Shown here piece by piece: positions 24,301 to 32,026 of a stretch of DNA of 33,451 nt. The position numbers were made by a program, and so were the translations under genes. Source of the stretch: an uncultured Clostridia bacterium (lineage in GTDB: Bacteria; Bacillota; Clostridia; Christensenellales; UBA1242). Within the stretch, counting starts at the first letter, position 1. Each line of letters starts with the position of its first letter. The stretch lies in NCBI GenBank assembly GCA_944377825.1, contig CALWGA010000018.1:1-33451 (forward strand), in the 5' to 3' direction. Under the pieces are notes generated by a model. That model was given only the letters and a program-made list of their open reading frames with translations. It was not told the DNA's origin and searched no databases.

Positions 24301-27300
24301 CATATTCAGGATTATGGTTATCAATCGAAATCATAAATTCAATATCATATTCCCCAACATGTTGAAGTGTTAAAGTGGAAATATAATCATTAGAGTTGTC
24401 ATCAGTTTTAATGCGATAACTCCATGTAGGACTGCCTGCTTCTTCTACATAAACCAAATTTGGCAAAGATGAAACAACGCTATGTTGAGTAGCATCATAT
24501 ATTCCAGAGTATCCTTCAACTTCGCCTTGCAAAGTTATGTCAGCATTTTCAATAGTATAGTTTTTAGATAAAACAAGTTCGCTTGCAAATTGATAGTTTT
24601 TGTCATCAATTTCGCTTAACTTAACTGATATCTCATAAGTTCCAGCGTTTCTGAAAATCTCATCAATTCCATTTTGAGTTATTCTGTCAATGCTTAAATT
24701 GTGAGTTAAAGCATCCTCTCCAACATATGTTGCAAAGACAAGAGAATTCGACTGAACTTGACCATTGTAGGTGAAATAATTTTCATCTGTGTAGTTCCAA
24801 CTTATTTCCGTTATAGTAGCTTTAACAATTTCAAAACTTTTTGTGACATCACCTATTAACTCGTAATTTCTTTTTTCAATATTTGAAATCAAACTTGCCT
24901 CAAATGTATACAAACCGACATTTACAAATTCGCTTTCTCCTTCGATAATTGCAATATTTAAAATTCCGTCATTGTCAGCATCATCGTCTGCTGGCACGTA
25001 TTTTGCAACGATACCATTATTGATTGCTTGATTTTCACTGTTATAAATAAAGGTATCTTTATTTGTTGTCCAAACAACTTCAACTTGTTTTCTGTAAATT
25101 TCAAAAGTTGCAGAAATCTCCGCAAAAGAATAGTTAATAGCACTTTCACTACCAGCCGTCAACATCGCAGTAACTTTGTAATTCCCAACATCAATAGGAG
25201 CAACTTCACTTTGAGTATATTCAGTTTTGTCTATGCCCTCATAAATATAAGTAAAAGCTATTTGTTCGTCGTTATAACTCCAATCAGGCTCAGCCACTGC
25301 ACCCACGACATCGCCTAAATATAAATTATTGCCGTCATATTCAAAAGACTGCCCGTCTATATCGATTGAAGCGGTAATTTCTTTTTGAACCACCGTTAAA
25401 ACGCCAGCGTTTATGCTAAGTGTATAGTTTTGAATGCTTGCACTTACCACACTCTCCTCTCCATAGGTTGAAAGGTAAATGTAATAATCACCAAAAGCAT
25501 TGTCGCCTTGAACATAATTAGAACTATAAACAAAGTTCAATCCGATATTTTCAATGGTGTCATCACCTTTTAACTCTTCTTGGTTATAAGATAAATAACT
25601 AGCATCATTGTAACTATCAGTAGGATCAGCATCGCCATATACAATTTCAGCATTTTTGATTGTGATACTCAAAGACGCACGCGAAATCGCAAAACTTGCT
25701 GTTGTAACAGGCAATAAATAATTTTTAAAGGCATCTGCGTCTTCTTTTATTTTCGCTTCAACTTGATAAGTTCCAGCATTGATTGGTGCAACCTCGCTTT
25801 GACTATATTCTGTTCCACTTATACCAACATAACTATAAGTAAATTCAATTATATCACTTAGATAAGTCCAACTTGGAGTCGCAGTTGCACCTGCAACACT
25901 ACCACGATAGATATTGTCGTTATCATAAACAAAAGTTTGACCGGCGATATCGATAGTAGCGCTAATTTGCTTTTTGTTTACCACCAAATCCCCTCTATTA
26001 ATGGTTAGGTTATAGTTGTCCAACAAAACTTGCTCAGTTTGTTCATCGCCATAAGAAGATAAATAAATATAATAATCTCCTAGCGCATCATCTCCCTGAA
26101 CATAATTAGTTGCATAGATAAACATAATACCAAGATCGTCAATGGCATCTCCATTTTTTAATTGTCCTTCTTCGTATGTGATATAACTTGTTCCACTATA
26201 AAGAATGGTAGGGTCAGCATCACCATATTCTAACTCGTCAGAATTAATTGTAATAGAAAGAGGCGCTCTTGTTATCTCAAAGTTCACTATTGTTTCATTT
26301 ATTTCATAATTCTCATGTTCTAAAATTGCTTCTACACTATATAGTCCTACATTAACAGGCGATTTAGTGTCATTATATCCACCTTCATCTCTACTTGTGT
26401 AATTAAAAGTGAAATCACTCCCTGTTAAAGTATCATAACCATCTCCGGCAAGATTAGAAATATCAGAATCAGCAATAAAAGCATCAACAAAACCACCATA
26501 AACACTATCACTTACAGTAATGTTAACAGATACAGTTCTCTTTAAAATTGTGTAATATATCTCGGCTGTCATTCTGTCATAATTTCCAGACGCTTCAATA
26601 GTCACGCTTATTTTGTAATCTCCCGCATCAACAGGTTGTGCATCTAAGAGTGTTTCACTTGCTCCATCAATCTTATAATAATTTACTGAAAATGGAGCAC
26701 TATTTGGATTGTAACCGATTTGATAAGAATAACTATTTCCGTATACAATTTGATTTAACTCATCAAGTTCTGGTATTTCAAGAAGCATATTGAATTGCGT
26801 TTGCGTTATTTCATACCATAATCGGATTGTTTTTCCATTATCGACAATAACATCATTGCTATTATAGTTATACCATTCATAATTATCAGCATCACTCAAT
26901 TCCAAAACCATGTAAAAGACTTGATTTGCTGAAACAATACTCTCTAAATCCACAGGCTCAAAAGAGGAATTTAAGTATTTATTTTCTGCAAAATCATAAA
27001 GTCCCTCTTCTGAATTTTTAATTATAAGTTCAATAGGACTTCCTGTGTGTGGCATACGCCTGTCATTGATAATCTCATTACCCTCTATTTCTGGTTCACT
27101 GACAATTAACGAGACATCTATCTTTGCTTTTAATATCTCAAACGCCTCTTCGCTGTCATTCAAAACATAGTTTATAGCATCTTCATCAGTGCCATCAACT
27201 AATGATAAGGTAAGTTTTGCCGTGTAATTTCCAGCATTTATATGCTCTTCATCAATCGATACTGTGATACTGTATAACTCTTCATCTTCACCAAACCACC

Positions 27301-30300
27301 CTTCAACGGTAGGAGTTGGTTGTTTTGCCGTTCCGTCATATTCAAATTCCAAATCACCCCAGTCTACAACTAGCGTGGCTTCTGAAATAGTAAACTCTGT
27401 TGTTGCTCCAACAACATCAGCATTTGTGTTATATAACTCATAATTCATAGTTTCATTATTACTTTGCAAAACAAGTTCAGTGGAATACTGTCCAACATTT
27501 TTCCCAGTTAAAGTAAAACTATAAGAATATATGTTCATTTCATTTGCAATTAAAAAGTCTGTCACTTCATATGTTGGTGTTTGGTTCTGCCCATTATATT
27601 CAAGCGAAGTATCTAGCCAAGTAACATAAAGCGGTGCTTTTGTTATATTGAAATTGATTTGTGTGCTTGACAACGAATAATTCACATTGCCACCATCTTT
27701 TCTTGTTATGGACAAAGTGGCGGTGTAATCCGTTCCCACATTTACCTCACCACCTGAAACAGAAGTGGTGTAGTTGCCAGAGGTTGCATTAGAGTCACTT
27801 CCAAGCCAGCCTGTTATTGAAGCAGTTGGAATTATCTCGCGACCAGTATAAACAAAAATTGTTTCTCCCCAATCAACATTTAAAATCGCCTTATTTATCG
27901 ACCAAACCAATGTCAATGTTTCAACCTCGTCAGTATCTGCTGTCCCCGACCATTTATAGTTGTCAGCATCAAGAATGGAAATGGAAACATTATAAGAACG
28001 AGCATCAGTTGCCGATAAAACCAAATTATCTAATGACAAGCCAATCTCTTGCATATCTAAGCCAATCTGAACAGTCATATCTGTCGTGACGCCGAGTAAA
28101 GATAAATCAAGTTGTTGTTCATAACTTGTATATTCCGTGCTTGCACTTAGAGTAGGCTTAGTAAGACTTGCCTTTTCTATAATCCAGGTATATGTTTTAT
28201 CTGAAACTGTGTCATCAGACCATATATAGTTAGCACTAACTAATTTTAATGTTAAATTATAAGTTCCAGCATATGTCTCCGTTAAGTTTATATTTGTAGA
28301 AGAAATTTCATATTGCACTGTTGTGTTCTCAGCATCAATCGTCATACTCACAGCATCATAACCAGTGATGTAGTTTGTCTTTTCTTCTTCGTTATAAATA
28401 TCAGAATTATGATTTAAAGTAGGGATTTCAACTGTCTTTTGTCTAATTTCAAACTTGCATGAAGCACCAGCGCTTGAATAATTTACTGTTTCCTCAACTG
28501 AAACCACAACAAAATACTCTCCCGCGTCAGTTGGATTTTCATCTCCAAGGTTTTCACCTAACTCATTGCCATCTGCCTTGTAATAGGTTATTGTCGGCTC
28601 ATCTACTTGGTAAAAATGAGCAGAGTAGGATGGAGAAAAAGTAAGCCCACTTTCAACATATTCCCAACCAGCCTCAAATTCTTCTAAATTAGTTATTGTA
28701 ACCTCATTTTCTGCTTGATTGATTATCCATTCAAACACCAAATCCTCAGTCGTCGAATCCGCCCAAGCATAGTTATCTCCAATGGATAATGTTACAACAT
28801 AACCGCCATTCTCTATGACATTTGTAACAAAGAATGATATCGAATTTTCATCAATCTCATAATAAGCGCCATTTTTCTCTTCCGTTGAATAAACAACGTC
28901 ATCCGTTGATGAGAACACAAAACTCATCCTTGATGCATCAAAACTAGACAAAACTTTTTCTTGCACAACACTTTCTTGTCCGCTACCTTGATAAGTGAGT
29001 GCTGTTTCGTCTAGATTTGGAGATATATCAATTGGCTTACGAGTGATTGTTAGATTTATATCAATAGTGCCATCGTTATAATTTTCTGTTCCCTCAACAA
29101 CTATTCTTACCGTGTAGAGCCCAACATTTATAGGGAAATATTCCTCTTCACCGAGGAATGTGCCATCGTAAGAATAATCATTACTTCCAATCAAGTTTTC
29201 GCCCTGATAGTATGCTACACTATAATTCGTTTGCAAATCAAACTTAGTTGTAAAAGAAGGATTTGTTTTATTTATGTTTTCTTCATCATATTGCCAAGTA
29301 TAGTCCTCAGCATTTAATGTATTGTCAGAAATTCTTATATAAAAAAGTGTATCAGTCGTTGTTGTATCACTGTAATTGCCTCCCGCAGGAATATAGGCAT
29401 ACACTCGATATTCTCCTACCGATGTAGGAACATTTCTATTTAAGTCATCTCGTGAAAAACTGAATGTTCCGTCTGCTGACTGACCATAATAATAATATAT
29501 TATAGAAGACGAACTGACATTTCCTGGATTGTTAGTTACATGAGGCGTGCTTGCAGTATCTCCATAATACCAAGAACTGATAGAAACAGTTGAACTATAA
29601 CTAGCAGGTTTAATCTCCCATTGTAAAGTTATAGGATCAGAAAAACCTCCTGTCCATATATAATCATCTGTCAAAATCACATTTACAATATAAATACCTG
29701 CATTAATAGCAGAAAGTTCGCCAGTATCTTCATCAATTGTCATCCCCTGAGCACTTTCTGGCGCGATCTCAATGGTCATTCTTTGAGAATTATAATAATT
29801 TATAGTTAAAGAATGCGTTTGCTCCTCAGGGTCCTCATCTTCTATATAAGTGAAATCATGTGCTGGCAAAGATACCCTAGTTATCTCCATTTGCTCAACT
29901 TCAACAGGAATCTCAGAAGATGCAGTGGCTGTAACTCCATTTTCGCTATATCCTATTTGCACATATTCATCACCAACATGCAATCTATTATCGTCACCTT
30001 GATAAATAACATAAAAATGATTGTCAACTGTAATTAACCCTGCATGCTCAAATTGCACCATGATGGTCAAACCTGTTGTATTGAAAGTGTCTTGTGCAAA
30101 ATAATATCTGTTGTAACTGCCTCTCATGACTGAAACGCTGATAGGAGTGTCAGGAGTTACAACAACATCAAAATCAGCAGTTATCTCTTCATTTCCTTGA
30201 ACTTCAACGGTACAAGTACGAACAACAGTTTCTGTTTCCAGAGCGACACTATCAGTAAACAAATCTCCTGTAATTGAGTAATATCTTGGGTCAAGTTCCT

Positions 30301-31075
30301 CAGGCTCGCCATTGTCATTATAGTAAGCATAAACTGTCAAATACTCAGTCAAATCACTTAAATAAGTAGTTGAATAAATGGCTTCGCTTGGCTGTTCAAA
30401 CTCAGCTGTAATTCTAACCAACTCTCTTTCTATCGCATTAACAACAAAATTACCCGTGGCGTTTTGGTATGAAACTGTGATATTATTATCGCCTACACTT
30501 AATTCGCCAGAAGATGGTCCTTGAAGAGTATAACCATTCTCGCCTGTCGCATCAAAAGAAATTGGTGCCGAATTATTAAATGGAGAACCATCGTTATTTA
30601 CTCCTGTTACCTCTATATATTGATTTAAATCATTAACCAAATAACTTTCAAATATGTCTACTTCATCAAGGCTTGAAGTATTGATTTCCAACTGTTGAAG
30701 ATATACTGCGGTCGCATTTATCATAAAAACCGTAGAAAAATCATTGTATGTCAAAGTTACTTCATTAACATTACCTTCAAAAAAAGTTTCACTATTCATT
30801 GAAAGCGTATAACCGCTTGTTATAGCCTCACTTTCACCAGAAGAATAATTAACCGTAAGTGATAGATATTCTCCATCAATCAAATCTTGTTCATCCATTG
30901 ATGTGAATATTCCAGCAACACCATACTCGTTAGTTTTTGAATAATCCACATTCACCTCAATAGATGTGATTTCTCCTTCAACATAAGGTTCTGCATCATA
31001 TTCGCTTGCTTGTGCATAAACACATTTTGTTTCTAAAATATTTTTAGAATTATTAACAAAAATTCCTACAACCAA
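18371..31075 (-). CDS. Giant cell-surface protein with Ig-like and MBG-like repeats
   Basis: The open body has 4234 codons beginning at a TTG (31075) with no ribosome site; the true start is probably the ATG at 31148 (see next feature). Residues about 30-390 look like four bacterial Ig-like domains. Dozens of beta-rich modules follow. About seven show the MBG-type YG..P signature (VYGDADPT, TYGENLPE). Roughly ten carry AGxYxVxxxLxDxxNYxW followed by a W-I end. Three share PTxxVxGWxG. The C-terminus has two membrane helices (about 3988-4012 and 4048-4073) and a basic cytoplasmic domain of about 110 residues (4122-4232) containing KGRKTLAN and GKTLCIAFALNP. There is no LPxTG sortase motif, so it is held by membrane helices. 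A role as adhesin or surface fibre is inferred from architecture. Confidence 0.88.
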   Translation of the reverse strand: MVVGIFVNNSKNILETKCVYAQASEYDAEPYVEGEITSIEVNVDYSKTNEYGVAGIFTSMDEQDLIDGEYLSLTVNYSSGESEAITSGYTLSMNSETFFEGNVNEVTLTYNDFSTVFMINATAVYLQQLEINTSSLDEVDIFESYLVNDLNQYIEVTGVNNDGSPFNNSAPISFDATGENGYTLQGPSSGELSVGDNNITVSYQNATGNFVVNAIERELVRITAEFEQPSEAIYSTTYLSDLTEYLTVYAYYNDNGEPEELDPRYYSITGDLFTDSVALETETVVRTCTVEVQGNEEITADFDVVVTPDTPISVSVMRGSYNRYYFAQDTFNTTGLTIMVQFEHAGLITVDNHFYVIYQGDDNRLHVGDEYVQIGYSENGVTATASSEIPVEVEQMEITRVSLPAHDFTYIEDEDPEEQTHSLTINYYNSQRMTIEIAPESAQGMTIDEDTGELSAINAGIYIVNVILTDDYIWTGGFSDPITLQWEIKPASYSSTVSISSWYYGDTASTPHVTNNPGNVSSSSIIYYYYGQSADGTFSFSRDDLNRNVPTSVGEYRVYAYIPAGGNYSDTTTTDTLFYIRISDNTLNAEDYTWQYDEENINKTNPSFTTKFDLQTNYSVAYYQGENLIGSNDYSYDGTFLGEEEYFPINVGLYTVRIVVEGTENYNDGTIDINLTITRKPIDISPNLDETALTYQGSGQESVVQEKVLSSFDASRMSFVFSSTDDVVYSTEEKNGAYYEIDENSISFFVTNVIENGGYVVTLSIGDNYAWADSTTEDLVFEWIINQAENEVTITNLEEFEAGWEYVESGLTFSPSYSAHFYQVDEPTITYYKADGNELGENLGDENPTDAGEYFVVVSVEETVNYSSAGASCKFEIRQKTVEIPTLNHNSDIYNEEEKTNYITGYDAVSMTIDAENTTVQYEISSTNINLTETYAGTYNLTLKLVSANYIWSDDTVSDKTYTWIIEKASLTKPTLSASTEYTSYEQQLDLSLLGVTTDMTVQIGLDMQEIGLSLDNLVLSATDARSYNVSISILDADNYKWSGTADTDEVETLTLVWSINKAILNVDWGETIFVYTGREIIPTASITGWLGSDSNATSGNYTTSVSGGEVNVGTDYTATLSITRKDGGNVNYSLSSTQINFNITKAPLYVTWLDTSLEYNGQNQTPTYEVTDFLIANEMNIYSYSFTLTGKNVGQYSTELVLQSNNETMNYELYNTNADVVGATTEFTISEATLVVDWGDLEFEYDGTAKQPTPTVEGWFGEDEELYSITVSIDEEHINAGNYTAKLTLSLVDGTDEDAINYVLNDSEEAFEILKAKIDVSLIVSEPEIEGNEIINDRRMPHTGSPIELIIKNSEEGLYDFAENKYLNSSFEPVDLESIVSANQVFYMVLELSDADNYEWYNYNSNDVIVDNGKTIRLWYEITQTQFNMLLEIPELDELNQIVYGNSYSYQIGYNPNSAPFSVNYYKIDGASETLLDAQPVDAGDYKISVTIEASGNYDRMTAEIYYTILKRTVSVNITVSDSVYGGFVDAFIADSDISNLAGDGYDTLTGSDFTFNYTSRDEGGYNDTKSPVNVGLYSVEAILEHENYEINETIVNFEITRAPLSITINSDELEYGDADPTILYSGTSYITYEEGQLKNGDAIDDLGIMFIYATNYVQGDDALGDYYIYLSSYGDEQTEQVLLDNYNLTINRGDLVVNKKQISATIDIAGQTFVYDNDNIYRGSVAGATATPSWTYLSDIIEFTYSYVGISGTEYSQSEVAPINAGTYQVEAKIKEDADAFKNYLLPVTTASFAISRASLSITIKNAEIVYGDADPTDSYNDASYLSYNQEELKGDDTIENIGLNFVYSSNYVQGDNAFGDYYIYLSTYGEESVVSASIQNYTLSINAGVLTVVQKEITASIDIDGQSFEYDGNNLYLGDVVGAVAEPDWSYNDEQIAFTYIYEGIDKTEYTQSEVAPIDVGNYKVTAMLTAGSESAINYSFAEISATFEIYRKQVEVVWTTNKDTFIYNSENQAINNGIVAKYVPADDDADNDGILNIAIIEGESEFVNVGLYTFEASLISNIEKRNYELIGDVTKSFEIVKATITEISWNYTDENYFTYNGQVQSNSLVFATYVGEDALTHNLSIDRITQNGIDEIFRNAGTYEISVKLSEIDDKNYQFASELVLSKNYTIENADITLQGEVEGYSGIYDATQHSVVSSLPNLVYVEEAGSPTWSYRIKTDDNSNDYISTLTLQHVGEYDIEFMISIDNHNPEYGEFHVSITKKSLVLTASTEIEYGNNITQDLSDYIIIPAGGSEFAGSENSSVLNGTPVFSTNDYLAGESGVGEYTLTFSGFTSNDYDISYEEGIINVVPRQIEITITPISRTYGEGLTNLPANTYSAITSGGLLDVLPEDIYSLGVYSDESLITLTTDLDVGTYDVKPIDINENYNIIEVINGEGAYSITRRPIYIRITGNSYEYDGQRHGVIASISTEGVDLEITTLYSSETYGGENGTTVEPWEVGVYDVVAQIVDEDEAGNYQINYEAGAELTIYARSISIVIEDQSADYSGKLPTVNNVMGDSSNPQNWYINSTNGLCENVNGEMDDLNVVLSIPENSINAGTYEITGTYDNKNYNVIAWTKGEFTINEIPLSISIRNQTINYGYEHEEFEIVYDGFIEGENENTPNIFNNGIPTAVTEYEIGDGIGEYDITFESENITSRNYDITFTTGTLNVIEREITLAIKKQSAYYSGAKPTVSSLLNIGFEVVSEVGIYEDDNLNVILTIENASVYNAGSYDINYTYDNPNYFVTWQTGSNIDAFTINKVELTVKANDITIQYGNEPSNSYVISGFVNNENEEVIEGLEQISFNNVGYSVGLGVDTPAGSITLNGVDTLTATNYTFVSSSGQWTIIKRNIDIEIDTSKFYQGQTNVYGEYDTDTPFASAKVNVVSGGLVGEDVAGDSGDVDILFNYKYYGISNDGSWNYSENGSSSMPDKAGSYTVEVTITSDNYRLNSDAETFTLTYIILKHRVTTPSWETASFDATGEERQNRLVYEPLYSRVLTSSHPITSDESGVITMIGTEGGEYSVTLTLEDADNYVWSSATGSITGDNPSVVIRWTISRNNDNEFTSDITIEVDGDIVGIIDFEGVSWFNHTWIYEDTFEEPIANAKYGEVEFNYYYSESGELVGGIPKNAGNYYVVAYVTGTADWNGITSEPIYFTIERKTLETPNVENAQYQHGAIIKQIVNNFNLNYMTALGSNVELVYENENLYLQARNVYSGGYFVNIALKDTANYEWDNGSNSTIRLAWNILPQLVEKPNLTEQTFVYDGSVKNFIVEDSEDSDYYRIVSGDSAIDAGTYQIVISLINNINYTWADSSTTNLTQTWSITPKEVAIPVIENKIYNHGEIVQAKISNYDNNILSIANSGEVYITTSVVRDVQYFANVRDVGTYQIEFSLRDTQNYDFVAPNNLSDSVVVIWIVSPYSVLAPNLTAGQSYAYTGEEIYYNFEDTLDSDYYMVSGNIGISVDEYRVEVSLLDAENYIWNGGGTMALSQTWNITPADDNKVTVSNQALFEEGWVYGGEAVVPVATSTYGGAITVEYFTDNSQALEKIPSDAGKYYAVVLSHSEEGNFNDASITINFEIHKAELVISPYNYSITYGENLPEINVSVSGLVNEDSIEDLGVLLIETNYDLSSIQARKVGDYEISLSGLDETNYEITYNKATLTVVPMAITVTLQNQSSIYSGDEPNIDQMAYDIIQDLPFEDELGLNIIKQPGVNAGSYVLSASANNDNYDVTIVSAEFTIEKQIIQAGSLTLNDATFVADGDVYSLTLSGNLPAGVIVEYTNNVASLPGIYHVEATLVYDAQNVTYVGENAFTAVMTINFAELSVQDDYRKDRIVVSTENGFNPNYQLKIDEITDLSGYDFSEYENTVFVSGYNLKIVEQDNVVDTNYPLEINMLLPDSDGNYILLINKNSVLTEIEYEKQGEYAVFDCDSLGEFIFLEVSKEKDMLWLIIVLAVMLILLLIWFISAIVRAKKLSKASKSNLTNVKINSFLPFSLLLTLTLPTSQFVSIIVLAGICLLLLIVSIIITVKNRKKIKDNKQQVEQVVISEPIKSPENRATVASEISNKADTSMIFSNLRVRSFFTKLRKADQETKDKYREIKKFLKTLEGVNLSTSKRQVRVYKGRKTLANIFFKGKTLCIAFALNPQTYERTRYQGTDVSEIKRFKNTPMLLKLTSNRRVESAKYLFKQCLL
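25105..26275 (-). repeat. Tandem duplication of a 195-residue module inside the giant gene
   Basis: Two adjacent units of about 585 bases (25691-26275 and 25105-25690) encode closely similar pairs of modules. Shared landmarks in order are YGDADPT, NYVQGD, GDYYIYLS, TEY-QSEVAPI and AG/VGxYxV. They are clearly more alike than other modules, which points to a recent duplication. Confidence 0.7.
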
Positions 31076-31148
31076 GGTCGCTAACGCAAAAATAAGGATA
31101 GCAATTCCCCCCTCCCACTTTACAAGGATTTATTTTATAAATTTTCAT
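31076..31148 (-). other. Frameshifted 5' end of the giant gene (signal peptide with a six-G run)
   Basis: GAGAGG (31160-31155) precedes ATG (31148-31146), but that frame ends at TAA (31055-31053) after 31 codons. The giant body's frame is closed upstream by a TAA at 31132-31130. Six G's (minus strand, 31112-31107) lie between. Deleting one G joins the frames and yields MKIYKINPCK, then a hydrophobic core GIAILIFALATLVVGIFV and a polar region ending CVYAQA, a textbook signal peptide. The joined protein would have 4258 residues. Confidence 0.8.
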
Positions 31149-31169
31149 ATCATTCCTCTCTTTAGTATA

Positions 31170-31198
31170 AGTATAATATTTTTGTTAAATTTTGTCAA
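31170..31198 (-). promoter_or_regulatory. Promoter of the giant surface protein gene
   Basis: On the minus strand TTGACA (31198-31193) and TATACT (31175-31170) are spaced by exactly 17 bases, ending about 22 bases before the ATG at 31148. This supports 31148 as the native start. Confidence 0.75.
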
Positions 31199-31512
31199 AT
31201 AAAAAATAATAAATTTTTCATAACAATTTTGTGCATTTTGAAGATAAATATCAATTTTTATCCATTTTATTTACTATAATTTTTACAAAAATAAAGTAAA
31301 AACGATAACGTTGCTAGAAATTACAAGATTTTTAAAAATTATACTATTATTTAGACAATCTTCAATAATTATATAGGTCGTAATATTAAAAATTTTAAAT
31401 CTAGAGTGTTTTTTAAATCAAATCTCAAATAATATAAAAGTTGCAGTAGCAATGTTAAATTTTAGTAAATTCCTATCGAATTATAATAATTAACTTGCAA
31501 TAAATAAAAATA
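31199..31512. other. AT-rich intergenic region, no feature seen
   Basis: Very AT-rich DNA between the giant gene promoter and the tRNA-Arg promoter. I see no supported frame, repeat or structured element here. Confidence 0.5.
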
Positions 31513-31551
31513 TTGTAAATCCTTGCATTTACAAACAAATTATGTTATACT
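31513..31551 (+). promoter_or_regulatory. tRNA-Arg promoter with an inverted repeat over the -35
   Basis: TTGCAT (31523-31528) and TATACT (31546-31551) are spaced by 17 bases. TTGTAAAT (31513-31520) and ATTTACAA (31527-31534) form a perfect inverted repeat that encloses the -35 box. A second TATAAT at 31578-31583 is too close to the tRNA to be a normal -10. Confidence 0.5.
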
Positions 31552-31590
31552 TATTAAGCATAAAAGCAAACATTGTATATAATCTTTTTC

Positions 31591-31666
31591 GACCTCGTAG
31601 TAAAACAGGATATTACTTCGACCTCCTAAGTCGACATTCTGGGTTCGAGTCCCGGCGGGGTCACCA
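31591..31666 (+). tRNA. tRNA-Arg (anticodon CCT)
   Basis: A 76-base cloverleaf. The acceptor GACCTCG pairs with CGGGGTC (one G-T pair), discriminator A, and CCA is encoded. D stem GTAA/TTAC with a GG-containing loop. Anticodon stem TCGAC/GTCGA with loop CTCCTAA, giving anticodon CCT (reads AGG). T arm CTGGG-TTCGAGT-CCCGG. It looks functional. Confidence 0.94.
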
Positions 31667-31678
31667 AAAAAAATAATT

Positions 31679-31716
31679 AAGAATAGTAGGTTTATTCCTA
31701 CTATTCTTATTTTGAT
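31679..31716 (+). terminator. Terminator after tRNA-Arg
   Basis: AAGAATAGTAGG (31679-31690) pairs perfectly with CCTACTATTCTT (31697-31708) around a six-base loop and is followed by ATTTTGAT. The rest of 31717-32026 is AT-rich with no supported gene. Confidence 0.75.
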
Positions 31717-32026
31717 ATGTTAAGATTGAAATATATTTGTTGATGAATTTTTATATAATATTTTTAAACTTAAATAATTTTGTCGGTTATATTATAATCT
31801 TTGAAAAAATATTTAAAAGGGGTCTTAAAATTTTAACTATTTACTAAAATATCAACTTATTAAGATACCAACAAATCAAAGTATATTTTATAAATAATAG
31901 CAAAAACAAAATCATCTATTTTCATCGACCATTTACTATCTGTTTTTTTACTATTTTCATACTTATAATTTAATTGCTTATTTTAAAGGTATAAACCTTA
32001 ATAATCGTAATTTAGTTTAAAAAATA

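Noticed and set aside
31591..31666. Possible tRNA pseudogene
   Set aside because: All arms pair, the T loop is canonical and CCA is encoded, with a promoter and terminator around it.
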